DNA of 64,000 nucleotides from Aptenodytes patagonicus (lineage: Eukaryota > Chordata > Aves > Sphenisciformes > Spheniscidae): positions 24,921,047-24,985,046 of the forward strand of contig NC_134956.1 of NCBI RefSeq assembly GCF_965638725.1. The letters are read 5' to 3'. The notes under the pieces were generated by a model, which saw nothing but the letters and a program-made list of their open reading frames with translations, did no database searches and had not been told where the DNA came from. Positions 48,307 through 60,400 of the stretch are shown here, piece by piece (positions within the stretch are counted from its first letter, which is position 1; every line of letters starts with the position of its first letter). The translations under genes and the position numbers were made by a program.

Positions 48307-48493
48307 ATGGCCACAGTGAGGACAAAGGACTCTCCGGAGAGGGACTGCGAAGCAATGACCCTGCAGCAGCCACCCCTAGCCCTGAAAGGGGGCTCCCCCC
48401 TGGCTCTGTACATTCACAGCATGCCTGCCTGGGTGCTGGAGGATTTCTGCCAGAAGATGGACTGCCTGAGTGACTACGACTGGATGCGATTCG
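48307..48493 (+). CDS. IRAK2: IRAK2 coding exon 1 (start uncertain)
   Basis: Encodes a non-conserved leader and then LALYIHSMPAWVLEDFCQKM, the start of the death domain. In human the protein begins MACYIYQLPSWV; here the matching codon is CTG at 48400-48402. In-frame ATGs lie at 48307 (G at +4), 48355 (G at -3) and 48421 (inside the domain). Donor TTCG|GTGAGA. Confidence 0.8.
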
Positions 48494-51400
48494 GTGAGAG
48501 GGGGACAGCGGGGCAGGTGGGCTGGTGGCAGGGCTGGTGCTCCCCAAGCTGATGGGGTGGCGATGGGGGTACATGGAGCAGCAGCACTTCTAGGACGTGT
48601 GGTCGAAAGGCGCGAAGGACGCAGCTGCCCCCAGGCAGGGCCTCTGGCCAAGTCATTCCCCAGCGCGCAGAAGAGCACATTCTGTAGACAGGGAATTCCC
48701 GTGCACCAGTCTGTTTTCGGGACCAAGCGAAACCTCTGATTAATAGGTGGAATTCCAGACTTCTGTGTTCCCTTGGCTTCGCCCTGGCAGCCAGGCTCCC
48801 TCCCCTCGCTCTTCGCTATCTTTCGCACTCCCCTCTCCAGTAACACTTCAACTTCTGCTACTTCTCACTGCTTGCCTGTTTTCACAACATTCCTCACATG
48901 TGCTTAGATGTTCTATTTTTTTCTTTCTTCCTTCACTTCATGTATATTTCCTTATACTTAATGCCCCTATTTTTCTCAGTCCTGGCCGTGTCCAGTTAAT
49001 AAGTATAGAAAATGTAGTTCCTGAGTTTTTTATTCTTTTTTCTGTATCCCAGCCCAAACAATTCTAACCTGAATCTTTTCTTAGTTGGCCTACCTTCCTT
49101 TATTTAACATGATTTAATTTCATTCAAGACTTCACTGACTCTGCTGAGTAAACTCTTACCCCAGTTAAACTTGCTGACCTAGGGTGGGATTCATCTCCGC
49201 TATCTTCAGATGCATAAAACTGTATGTCTAATGTCCTTCTAAAGCCAGCTGGGGTGTGAACTGGGGAATCTTTGTTTCCACACGCACACCCCCCGACCCC
49301 CAAGCCTCTCTCCTTCAGGCTAAGCAAGAAGCACATCAGGTGCTGGTCAGCTGAGAGGGGCTGAGTCAGACAGGCACCTTCGGTGGGTATCTCCACCAGC
49401 CCCTGGAGACCACAAATGAGCACAGCTGAATTTACACAAAATCCCAGGATGGAGTGACAAGGTGACCGTGTGTCACAAACCGCTGTTTCAGCACAGTTCA
49501 TCCTGGCTTCGCTCCCCGGACCCTCTGCCGTAAGGAGCTGGGGCTGCCACCTCCCGTCCCACAGACCGAAGCATGCTTATGCTGTGGCCAGGTGCATCGG
49601 ATTTAGTGGGAGCTAAATAAGGGGAGGGGGATTACACGTTAGTAAGCGAGCTGAGAAGAGTACGGAGGGGGCTACCAGCATACTGTGCGCATTCAGGAAT
49701 CAGGACAAATTATGTAGGGTCAGCTTTAGCACAGTATCTCCTGCTCTTTAAAATAGCTGCATTTCACTGATAACTTTATCTGACACACAGATGATTCAGC
49801 TACTATTTGGCTTATCATAATATTGGTATTTAGTAATGTAGACAGGCGTACAGTCTCACCATTGACTTCTGTTACCTATTTTGGGAGATCACACCAGGAA
49901 TTTAATCTGAACTTATTTTGGTACAAAGTATTAAGGTGAAGGAAGATTATGGGGAAAATACGCTGAAAAGCGTGACTGGGTTTTCTTTTTGGGTCTCTGA
50001 TATAACAACATTTTTTCCAGAATAGTCGAAGGAATAAAAGGAATATCTTACTTTAGGAACTGAATTTTCTTCATGTCCACGTAGCTAATTTATTTTGATC
50101 CTTCCTTTTAAAAGTGTGCAAATGAAAAAGCAAAGTGTGTATCGTACCTTAGCTTTCCCTGCTTGCACTTGCTTGTTTTTTCTACTTTTTAAACAGAAAT
50201 ATCCGTTGTCTCCCACTAGCCTCCTATGTGATAACTGATCAAACAGAGCTACGGAAAATAAAGTGCATGGAGAAGACTGGCATCAGCATAACAAGAGAGC
50301 TCATGTGGTGGTGGGGAGTGAGGCTGGCGACAGTGCAGCAGCTCCTGGACTTGCTGCAAGGACTGCAGCTCTACCGAGCGGCTCAAGTCATTCTGGACTG
50401 TGAGTAGCTGCCCCTTCCTCCCACGGGGAGTCTGTGCTGCTTCTTGGAGCACCTAGATCCAATACAGTAAATCTGTCTTGCTAGCTAAAGAAATTTTTTG
50501 CTGGGAGTCTCATGCTCAAATTCTAAAATTTCTCCACTGATTGTGATTTTCTACTCTCTCAGATAAAATTTGTGGTGGGAAAGGAAGAGGTGACATAGAG
50601 GAGGAATCACTGGTCCCTCTAGTTCATCATCCCACCTTTGTAGTGGCCATTTTAGATGCTTTGGGAGGTGCCAAAGAGAGACTGGCTGTGCTCTGAAGCA
50701 GAGGTGGTACTTTCATGCATCAGAGGGTTTCAAAACAGAGTTTTAATTTTTCATACATTCTTGTTTCTCAGTGAAATTTTGTCATTACACTCTAATTGTC
50801 AACAAACTCAGAGTAGAAAAACATATGATCAGTTTTGCCTACGCAGCCTGCTTTCCTGCGCCATAAGAAAAAGGTTATGAAAAGGAGAAATGGTTTATTG
50901 ATTACACACATTACTATTTCTTTATCTCACTTCATATTTTCTCTATTCCTATCATATGTTCTCCTCAATCCCTCCATAAATTAAACAACTGTAGTCGTTT
51001 CTAACTCTTTGCATGCCATTCTCACCTATCTCCAGTTTGCTCTATTTCAGATCTATCTTTTTGAGGTAGGATGATTAGAGTTTGAACTCAGTGTGCCAAG
51101 TTAAGGTAAACAATTGCCTTATAGAAATCACAACAGTTTTAAATATAATTTTCCTTTCCATTTTTCTCCATTGAAAATTATGTTTAAATTGCAGCTGTCC
51201 ATTTTTGTAAGCCAGATTGTACCTTAGTCCAGTTCTACCACTAAATCTGTTGAACCCTGGACAACATACTGTCTTTCTGTATTGAGTTGCCCCAAAAAGT
51301 TGGGAGTGGACCACATTCCCCTTTTCACACATATTCCCACCCAAAATCTACTTTCTGGAAATCAGGTGTTTGTATGAGTTTTGCCAGTTCTCCATAGAGA

Positions 51401-54400
51401 ATTACTAGAAAGAAAAATTACAGATTTTTGTTATGTGGCCAAAAATGCTGAGAGACCTACTATCCAGGTGCATATGGGAAATGCTCAAAGCTTATGAGGG
51501 CGTATGCTTCCACAGGTGGAAAATGTGCGGGAGCACCACCTGCTTTTCACATTCCATGACAGGGAAGCTGTCAACAACAGGGGTGGTTTTGAGTTACATC
51601 ATGAGCGGCTGTTGCGAAACAGCAGCCTGCTTCCACAGGGCAGGGCCGCCAGCAGCCAGAGCTGCAGCTGGCATTCGCTGCACAGCAGCTAGAGTAATTT
51701 CTCATGGAAAGTCCAGTAATGCATCATGGGTTTCTTGCCACAGCATTTCTTTGTGTAGCACTGCTGGTTTTCTGTCGTTTCCTGGCATTAGCATGACTTT
51801 TAACCCTCATTTTGGTATGGCAGAAAAAAATCTTTTAACAATGGTATTCTAAATTTCTATTTTCTTTTTTTTAAAAAAAGGAATATTAAGTACTACAGCA
51901 CAAGCAACCTTCAAGCAAATTCTGTCTTAGTACATCAAATACAAGCACCACAGACCCCAACAAGAGCATTGCTCAGTTAATATAACTAATTTTGGCATGC
52001 AGCCTTTTGATTCAGCAGATCCACTTTCTGACTGAATTCAGCCACAGCATTCAGCTTAGGAGACTCTAACAATTCTTACTCCTCATTCCTCAGCAAAGCA
52101 AACCAAGCTACAGGAAAGTGAACTCGAATCTGTTTTAATTTGTATATCAGTAATCCAATCGTTAATTTAGTCACAGTGACTGTGACTTTGAGGGTCCAGT
52201 CTGAGTGGACAGGACTGAAAACAAAATCTTGATTTTTATTTTTTTTTATAATCTATATATTGAATAAATCTGATATAGATATCACCAATGCAATAAGCCT
52301 GGCTCCCTGATAATGGTATTTTTATGGATACTCTGGAGTAGAGGGGTGACTTCCATGATGTGATGACACTTCTGCTCTGTGCCTGTTCAGTGTTTAACTC
52401 AGTTGATTCCTAGTCCATAAAGAGAGTTTCTGGGTGCTCTTATATAACACAGTATATAACCTACCACACCTTAAACTCTTAATTAGTTACAGTCCTTGCC
52501 TTCTTTCCCTGCCAGAGTGCATTCTGGGGCCCACCTTTGTTTACAGCTGGCTTATTTCAGTGTATTCCTTTACAGAGGTCATTGACATTTCTGTAATCCC
52601 ACTTTATACATTGTGACTTAATAAAAAAAACCCTGTATTCTCCTTCCGAGAAACATAAAAACTGAAATTGAAAAATTACTGAATGTTTTTACCACTACAT
52701 AATAGCAGCCACAATTTTCAACGTAATTTTTATCTGTCATGGAAAAGGCTGGCTTTGTTCAGTTAGGTATGATGCCTTTTCTTTCCCATGTGGGTTAATT
52801 TTGCCATTTTTGCAAAAACTGAGTTCAAAGAGCTTAGAGAAATTACTTGTTATAACAACTGAGATGCTGCTGCTTTTACCCCAAAGGAGAGAGTTTCCTC
52901 TTCTCTTACAGGCCTTTAAAACAAGACCATGAGTAGATTTCAAACTGAGATTAGTTCAGGACGTTGCGGTGGTGAATCACTCCAAGTGAAGCTTTGTGTA
53001 TTTAATTTCAGAGAGCTATTGCTTGCAAACCACAACATTGTTGGATTCAATCTGATGTATAGCACATTCAGTAAAACGACCCCCTGGAAACCCAGAGGCT
53101 GCCCAGATGATCTCTGAGCATTAGGCCTAGTCCTGTGTGCAAAGGCCAGGATATGGCACTGGATCAAATCCTGAGAGGCAGCATTTTAAAGCCCCTGGCA
53201 AGATTGCTTACACAAGAAGCAAGTAAGATTTTTCTGTCTGATTATGTAAAATGCAAACAATCGGGCTTCCAATCCAAGAGCAGCTTCCAGCAACATTGCC
53301 ATTAAAAATAAAGATACAACACAGACGAAAATAATCATCATCACTGCACAGAAACATTCATCATCCTTCTGTTTGTCTGACTGGTTTACTTTTAAGTGGT
53401 ATGTCAGTATCACTGTAGCTTGCGCAATATGCACCCGACTCAGCCTCTGGTACAAGAGGGGATTACCTGCTTTCTCTTGTGCTTCTGTGATTTACCTTTT
53501 TCTTTTTTTTTTTTTTTTTTTTTTAACTTTCTCAAAAACATTTCTGAGACTTTTTGGACTTCACTTGCCACAAGCTGCAAAAACTGAGGGTTTTCCCCCT
53601 GTTAAAAATAAAACCCAATCAACTTCCTCCAGGCTGGAGGAGTACACTTTGGGATTTCTAAGGAAAAGCTTGGTTTCTAAAAATTGTAGTTGGCTGATGC
53701 AAGTAAACAGGGGTCTTTATAATGATTTCTCCGGGCTAGATAGTAAATAGGGAAAGTAAGTATTAAGAGGTCATGGCAAGAAATGGATATACGCAATTCA
53801 GCTCATTAAGACATTGAACTGATGTAATAGATCTAACATACCTTTGTTTCTCTGATTTCCTTTGTGACAATGGGTGAGCTACAATATTGGACTGTTCCAT
53901 GAAGGGCTTCATAAGGAGTTAGAAGTTATTTTGGTTTTGATTCTGCATTCTGTAAAGCAATATGAAGGCCAGATAAAGAGGGTTTAAAAGAGGATGGATG
54001 AGACAAATCCTGTGGAGTGATCAATTTTTAGTTATGTTTCTGGATGATCAATATTAATTTTTGTCCCAGATCACTTCAAATGCAATAAATTGCAAAACTA
54101 CAATGAAATGATCTTTTTAAAAAGCTTCTTATAGTTGTCTTTTATATTGAAGTCCATAGCAAAACTTCATATTAATTTAAGTGGCAGAAAGTCTGGATTA
54201 TTTTGTTGTTCTGCCTTGTGGAAGTAGTTAATTTTTTTCTGAAATTAACCCAATACGGGCATTCCACTGTGTGCTCAGTCATAAGCAGAAGTGATTTCTA
54301 GCAGGATCTTTTTAGGTTTACATAAATCTTTGAAGTCTTTACTCTCTATTTCTGCTTTTTTTATCTGTATCTGAATATGCTTCCTCAGGTGATTCCTCTT

Positions 54401-57400
54401 GGGCAGATATGGAGAATACATTGCTTGTTCTATTGGGCACTTCAGAAAACTAAGTGGTCCTAACATCACCATAATTCTATTCATTCTGACTTAAAGGAAT
54501 CAGACGCAACACACAGGTAGATGTTTTGCTGGCAGATTACCTCCAGGAGAGTTCTACCTCCCTTCAACAATTTCTTGCACTACTCTAGTCCCACTTCTGA
54601 ATGTCCATAATAATATTTTTTTTCTTATGTCAGTTCTTTAGCTTCAGTGGTGACCTGTTTGTCTGATGTGCAGGAAGTTGCAAAATTCATGAAAAACCCT
54701 GAAAAATAGGTTGAAAGAGGGAAGTGATTCTAATTTTAGAGACTTCTACGTTAAAGTACAGGAGGAAAAAGCCAACAACTGCAGAATACAGGGACTGTCA
54801 GCTTTGACTAAAGGCCTGCAGACTGTTTGATAGCTAATTTCAAAAACCCGTAAAATGTGGGATTTCGTAGCATTCTGACACAGTAATAAAGAAACATACC
54901 TGATTTTTCTGAGTTTTCATTTTAAGACCTAGTTTCATTCAAACCTGCATTCATAGATGACATTGAAGAAAGTGGATACAAACCCCAAACAGAGGTCAAA
55001 GGAAAAAACTTGCCTGACGTGAACATGCCCCCTTCTACCATTACTGCTTTTCATATATGCCTACTCTTCAAACCTTAGTACACTGAAACTGTCATAGCTT
55101 GTCTTCTCTTAAACAGTTCTACTCAATCTTGCTTTATTATAAGTAGCACAGATTATAAATGAAACATACCACTTCCTGCTTGTTTCAGATACTCCCAATG
55201 CTTTGTTTGTACGAAAAAAAGAACACACAGCTATTATCTGATTTCAAATGCAAATAGAGGCCTGCGGCTTTTGATTCTAAGATCACCACCACGCTTAAGA
55301 TACAAAGCTGATAAAACAGCGTGACAAAAACCCCTTGTATTAATACTTGTGCTTATTTTCTTTTATATAAAAATAAAACATTAATTTTGATTTTTAAGAA
55401 AATGCTAAGTGTATTGCTGAGAAAGGTGCCAGGTAGAAACAAAAGTTTAGAACTACAACCAGGAAAATGTTGTTATCAGGCAGTAGAAAGTCCTTATATC
55501 ACCCCCAGTGCACACTGGGCATTTCCATGCTCCTTTTCAACATCAGTTTTAAACGTATTCATGGATAAGAATTCAGCTGCTTCTTCAGGAGATTTTGACA
55601 GCCTTGTATATCACAGTATCTTGAATTCTTTTTACTTCATTTTTTTCCCATCCTAACTGTAGCCTAATGTAATTTTAATAATTCCCTCTAAGATGTACAT
55701 ACTTTTCAAGTCCCTGTACACTGAAAGCATCTTTGTACTTCTTTTAACCAGACTTCAAGTTGCTTTTTCAGGCCTGATTCTGAGATTTTGCCAAGCTGTA
55801 TACAACATAGGATCTTTTAGAGCTGTAGTGAATCAATAATTCGGCCTTTAACTTTTCCTTATATATCAGTAAGTCTTGACCTTTGACCATTTTTATGTTT
55901 TCCCTAGATTGTCTCCAGTTTGTTTCTTTCTGTTCTTAAGTAAAAGTAGGATTCCTTATTGCAAATAGTTCTATGTAAGAAAGTGTTTTCTGGGAATGAG
56001 CATGGTCATGACACTAAAACCACACAACTGAAAATAGTCCTAAAATGTTTAGCGGACTAAAACCAATACAATTCTGTCAAACTTCCTCTCAGTCCCATGA
56101 CAATTAACAAAGAACTAGATGCCTTCTTTAGGCTGGGAGATATTTGTGATTTGAGATGATTGGCTGAAGGATGCTACATAGAAAATGACAAAATAAATAT
56201 ACTATAATTGCTAATTTCTTATTGTAAGAGGCTATGTATCTTTTGCATAGTCATCACTGGTATTTGTTTGAAGATATCACTTCTTATTCATTCTCAGTAG
56301 TAGTTAATGTCATGAATATGGTCTGAATTTAAATACCAATAGTATTCCAGCAATTTAACATTAAATTGCTTGAATGTTCATTTTAATGTTCATGTTAATT
56401 TACAGTCTGTTTTCCTGACTAGGGTTATTTCCTGATTAGAGTCAGACTCTATTTTCCCTGGTAATCTTCATCTTTCCTTTGTTCTCTTTTGAAGGGACAT
56501 CAGCTTCTAATATTACCAACTCTGAAAAAGAAGAGCTGGTAGAGCCACAGAAACAGGAAAACATATCTTTAACTCCCACAGAAAACAAAAATAGAGAGAG
56601 AGAAAATGAGATAAGCCTGTTGCCATCACCAGACTCTTCACATCTGGGAGTATCACCAACAGGTAGTATGTAGAGTCATAGATTCTGAATTTGCTCTAAC
56701 ATTGAAATGACCATATAGACAAGACTGCTTCCCATTCACTTTCAGTACGGCATAATGAATATATTGCTCTTCAAAATGGTCATGTATGAATATTTGCCTT
56801 TTTCCTAGCACTGTTGTCTCCTGAGCTTTTTATTCCTAACTTTAGCACACGGCCTCCTGTTCCTCCTTCCTATAGCTCTCTTGGCCTTGAGAGATGCTGG
56901 CTATATCTATCCTGTGGGATCTCAAGACGTTTCCCAGGTCTCTGTGAACACCCTGGTCCCATCCTCGCTCCATGCTAAGACTAGATCAGTGCATATATGT
57001 CCTGCCCCATGTCCCTCTCTCCATGCAAAATAAATCTAGGCCAGAAGAGAGCCATGCACGGGTCAGCAGGCCCCTCTGCCTGGATGTCCTGGTTTCAGCA
57101 GGGATAGAATTAATTTCCTTCCTTGTAGCTGGTACAGTGCTTTGTTTTGGATTTAGGGTGAGAACAATGTTGATAACACACCAATGTTTTAGTTGTTGCT
57201 AGGTAGTGTTTACACTAGTCAAGGACTTTTCAGCTTCCCATGCTCTACTGACTGAGAAGGCTGGAGGTGCACAAGAAGCTGGGAGGGGGCACAGCCAGGA
57301 CAGCTGACCCAAACTGGCCAAAGGGACATTCCATACCATGGGACGTCATGCTCAGTATATAAAGCTGGGGGAAGAAGAAGGAAGGGGGGGACGTTTGGAG

Positions 57401-60400
57401 TGATGGCGTTTGTCTTCCCAAGTAACCGTTACGCGTGATGGAGCCCTGCTTTCCTGGAGATGGCTGAACACCTGCCTGCCCATGGGAAGTAGTGAATGAA
57501 TTCCTTGTTTTGCTTTGCTTGCGTGTGTGGCTTTTGCTTTACCTATTAAACTGCCTTTATCTCAACCCATGAGTTTTCTCACTTTTACCCTTCCGATTCT
57601 CTCCCCCATCCCACCGGGGGGGAGTGAGTGAGTGGCTGCGTGGTGCTTAGTTGCCGGCTGAGGTTAAACCACGACACTGGAAAAGGGAGGGAGCAGAACC
57701 ACAGGACATACTGAGGAGAGCATCTGACCAACAGTATAGACATAGGGAGCTCTATGTCCCCGAGCCAGGACTAGAGAGCTTTGCGTAGTCATCTTGCAAA
57801 GAGGAACCAGGAAAATAGCCCCCTGTCTTCACACAGTATTTCACATTTTGACAGCTTGTCACAGATTATCCCTGGTTAGGAAATTCAACAAAATACCCCA
57901 GACCTTCATGATTAGTCACAGGCTGTGGTATTACAAAAATAAGGTGTATTTTCAATGCTGTTATTTCAATTTCAGGTGCTGTTTCTGAAGGAGCCTTGTA
58001 TTCACTCCCTTCTCCACCACCTCCCCCAAGAGACCTTTTGAAATCCTTACAGTCAAATCCTTCTGTCTCATCAAGTGTGAAGGTAAATCCCTTTAGTACT
58101 CATTGATCGTAACAATGAAAATTGTCTTTATGACTTTCTGTGTTTTTTCAATTAAAGTTTATCCCTCTACTTATATAAAACATAGATCTAGTGAAAAAGT
58201 GGGGTTTGATTACAATGTTTGGACTGAATATAATACTAATGCTTCAGTTAGATTACTTAGAGTTTACATCACTTTTTTTGGCCAGTGAAGGAAAAGTGAG
58301 GGAAAAAATTAACAATATTGCATACTGCATAGCTCAGCATGGATAACGTGCCCGCAAATAGCAATTAATTTTGAAGGAATTTCCAGTATAGATTTTACGG
58401 AGGGCTTAACATTTCTGGTGTGATCATAGGACAGTGCAATATATACCACTGACTAGTCAGAATGGCATACTTCTTTTAGTTTAATTTTATACTTAAAATG
58501 TGGTTTCTGCTCAAAACTGGGCTAGTATCAAATTTAAGTCAGGTTGCCCAGAGCCTTGTGTAGCTGACAATTGAAAATCTCCAAGGATGGAACCTCCATC
58601 ACCTCTCTGAGCCCCTGTTCCAGTGCTTAACCATCTCACTGTGAAAAGTTTTTCTCATGTTCCTAATTATTTCAGCACACAGTCTCCTGTTCCTTCCTCC
58701 CTATAGCTCTCTTGTCTTTAAGTCAGTCTAGCTAGATCTGTCCTGTGCATTCTCAGCGTGTTTCCCAGATCCACATGCAGACTCTAGTCCCATCAAGGTT
58801 CTGCCTTGGCCTGTTGTGGTTTAACCCGGCAGGCAGCTAAACACCACACAGCCATTCGCTCACTCCACCCGCCAGTGGGGTGGGGGAGAGAATCGGGGGG
58901 GGGGGGAAGTAAAATTCGTGGGTTGAGATAAAGACAGTTTAATAGGACAGAAAAGGAAAGGATAATAATAATAATAATATACAAAATAAGTGATGCACAA
59001 TGCAATTGCTCGCCCCCCGCTGACCGATGCCCAGCCAGTTCCCGAGCAGCGATCGCTGCCCCCCAGCCAACTCCCCCCAGTTCCTATACTGAGCATGACA
59101 TCACATGGTATGGAATATGCCTTTGGCCAGTTTGGGTCAGCTGTCCTGGCTGTGCCCCCTCCCAGCTTCTCGCTGGCAGGGCATGAGAAGCTGAAAAGTC
59201 CTTGATTAGTGCAAGCACTGCTCAACAACAACTAAAACATCAGTTTATCAACATTATTCTCATGCTAAATCCAAAACACAGCACTATACCAGCTACTAGG
59301 AAGAAAATTAACTCTATCCCAGCCGAAACCAGGACACCTGTTTTCTTTAGTTTATTTTGTTCAAGTTTTTTTAAAGAAGATCATGTTTTAAGACCTTAAA
59401 CTCTTCCAAAATAACATGGTTCAAGAGTACCAGCCAGAAGAGAAGATTGCTATAAAGAATACAGTAGTTTCAGAGTTTCTTGAGAGGGAGTTAATGTTTT
59501 GTTTTCTCAAGTCTGGAGAACATTAAGGTTGTGAAAGCTGCATGATTAGGCTATACTGGAACTGTAATAACAATTGGCTTTAGGACTTGCCACACTGGAA
59601 GCAACAAATTATTGTGCAGCCAACACCAGATGCTTCAGAAGTAGATGTGAAGTTCCTACCAGAACCTAAATACATTATGAGGGACCCTACTTTCTGATCC
59701 AACTGTTTCTTAATATATGCCCCAGCCATAAAGATTAATATTTTTTGTAACTTAAACTAACATCACTTCAAATAAATATATGGACTTTTAAACAAAACTA
59801 AGTCTGTTTTCTGGGAAAGGTGGAAATGCGCATTGGTAACTGTTTTCAAGTCTCTTCTACTATGCAAAATTTTTACATCAGCAAAACACATCAAGACGGG
59901 TATTACAAAGGGAAACCCTAACGAGTGATTGCACAGTACCTTTCACAGTTTCTTTCAACAATCACAGTGATTGCTTAAATCATGGAAAAGAAAATATGAC
60001 ACCTGAAAGAAAGAAAAAGCATATGAATTTTCATGAGATAAACTTGTTTCTTGTACAAATGTGTAGCCTTGCAGCTCTTCTACTCCTCAGCAGGAGACAA
60101 TGACTGATCTCCCCAGCGGGAGTCTTTTGTGGAGCCAGAGGGAAGTTACTAATGCCACAAATGGTTTCAGTGACAAGAGCAGAATTTGTGAAGGTACATT
60201 TGCAGATGTCTACAAAGGTCAGAGGAACAACATAGTGTATGTCATCAAAAGACTGAAAGAGGCAAGTACTCCACCTTTTCTTTTTCTTTGAAGGGGGTAT
60301 GTTATTAGCATCTCTTGAACATTAGCAGTTGTTGTTTAATATTGTATGGGCAAGGAACCAGAACGGCTACACAAGAGGAGAGGTAAAAAGGAAATGATGT

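Noticed and set aside
54927-54994. Possible extra IRAK2 exon with a FKPAFIDDIEESGYKPQTE peptide
   Set aside because: A good acceptor and a GAG|GTCAAA donor exist, but the length (68 bases) would break the frame between exons 2 and 3, which already join perfectly across the Trp codon.
39133-59336. Possibility that the LTRs belong to one provirus
   Set aside because: Each has its own 5-base target duplication and no internal retroviral sequence, so they are three independent solo LTR fossils.
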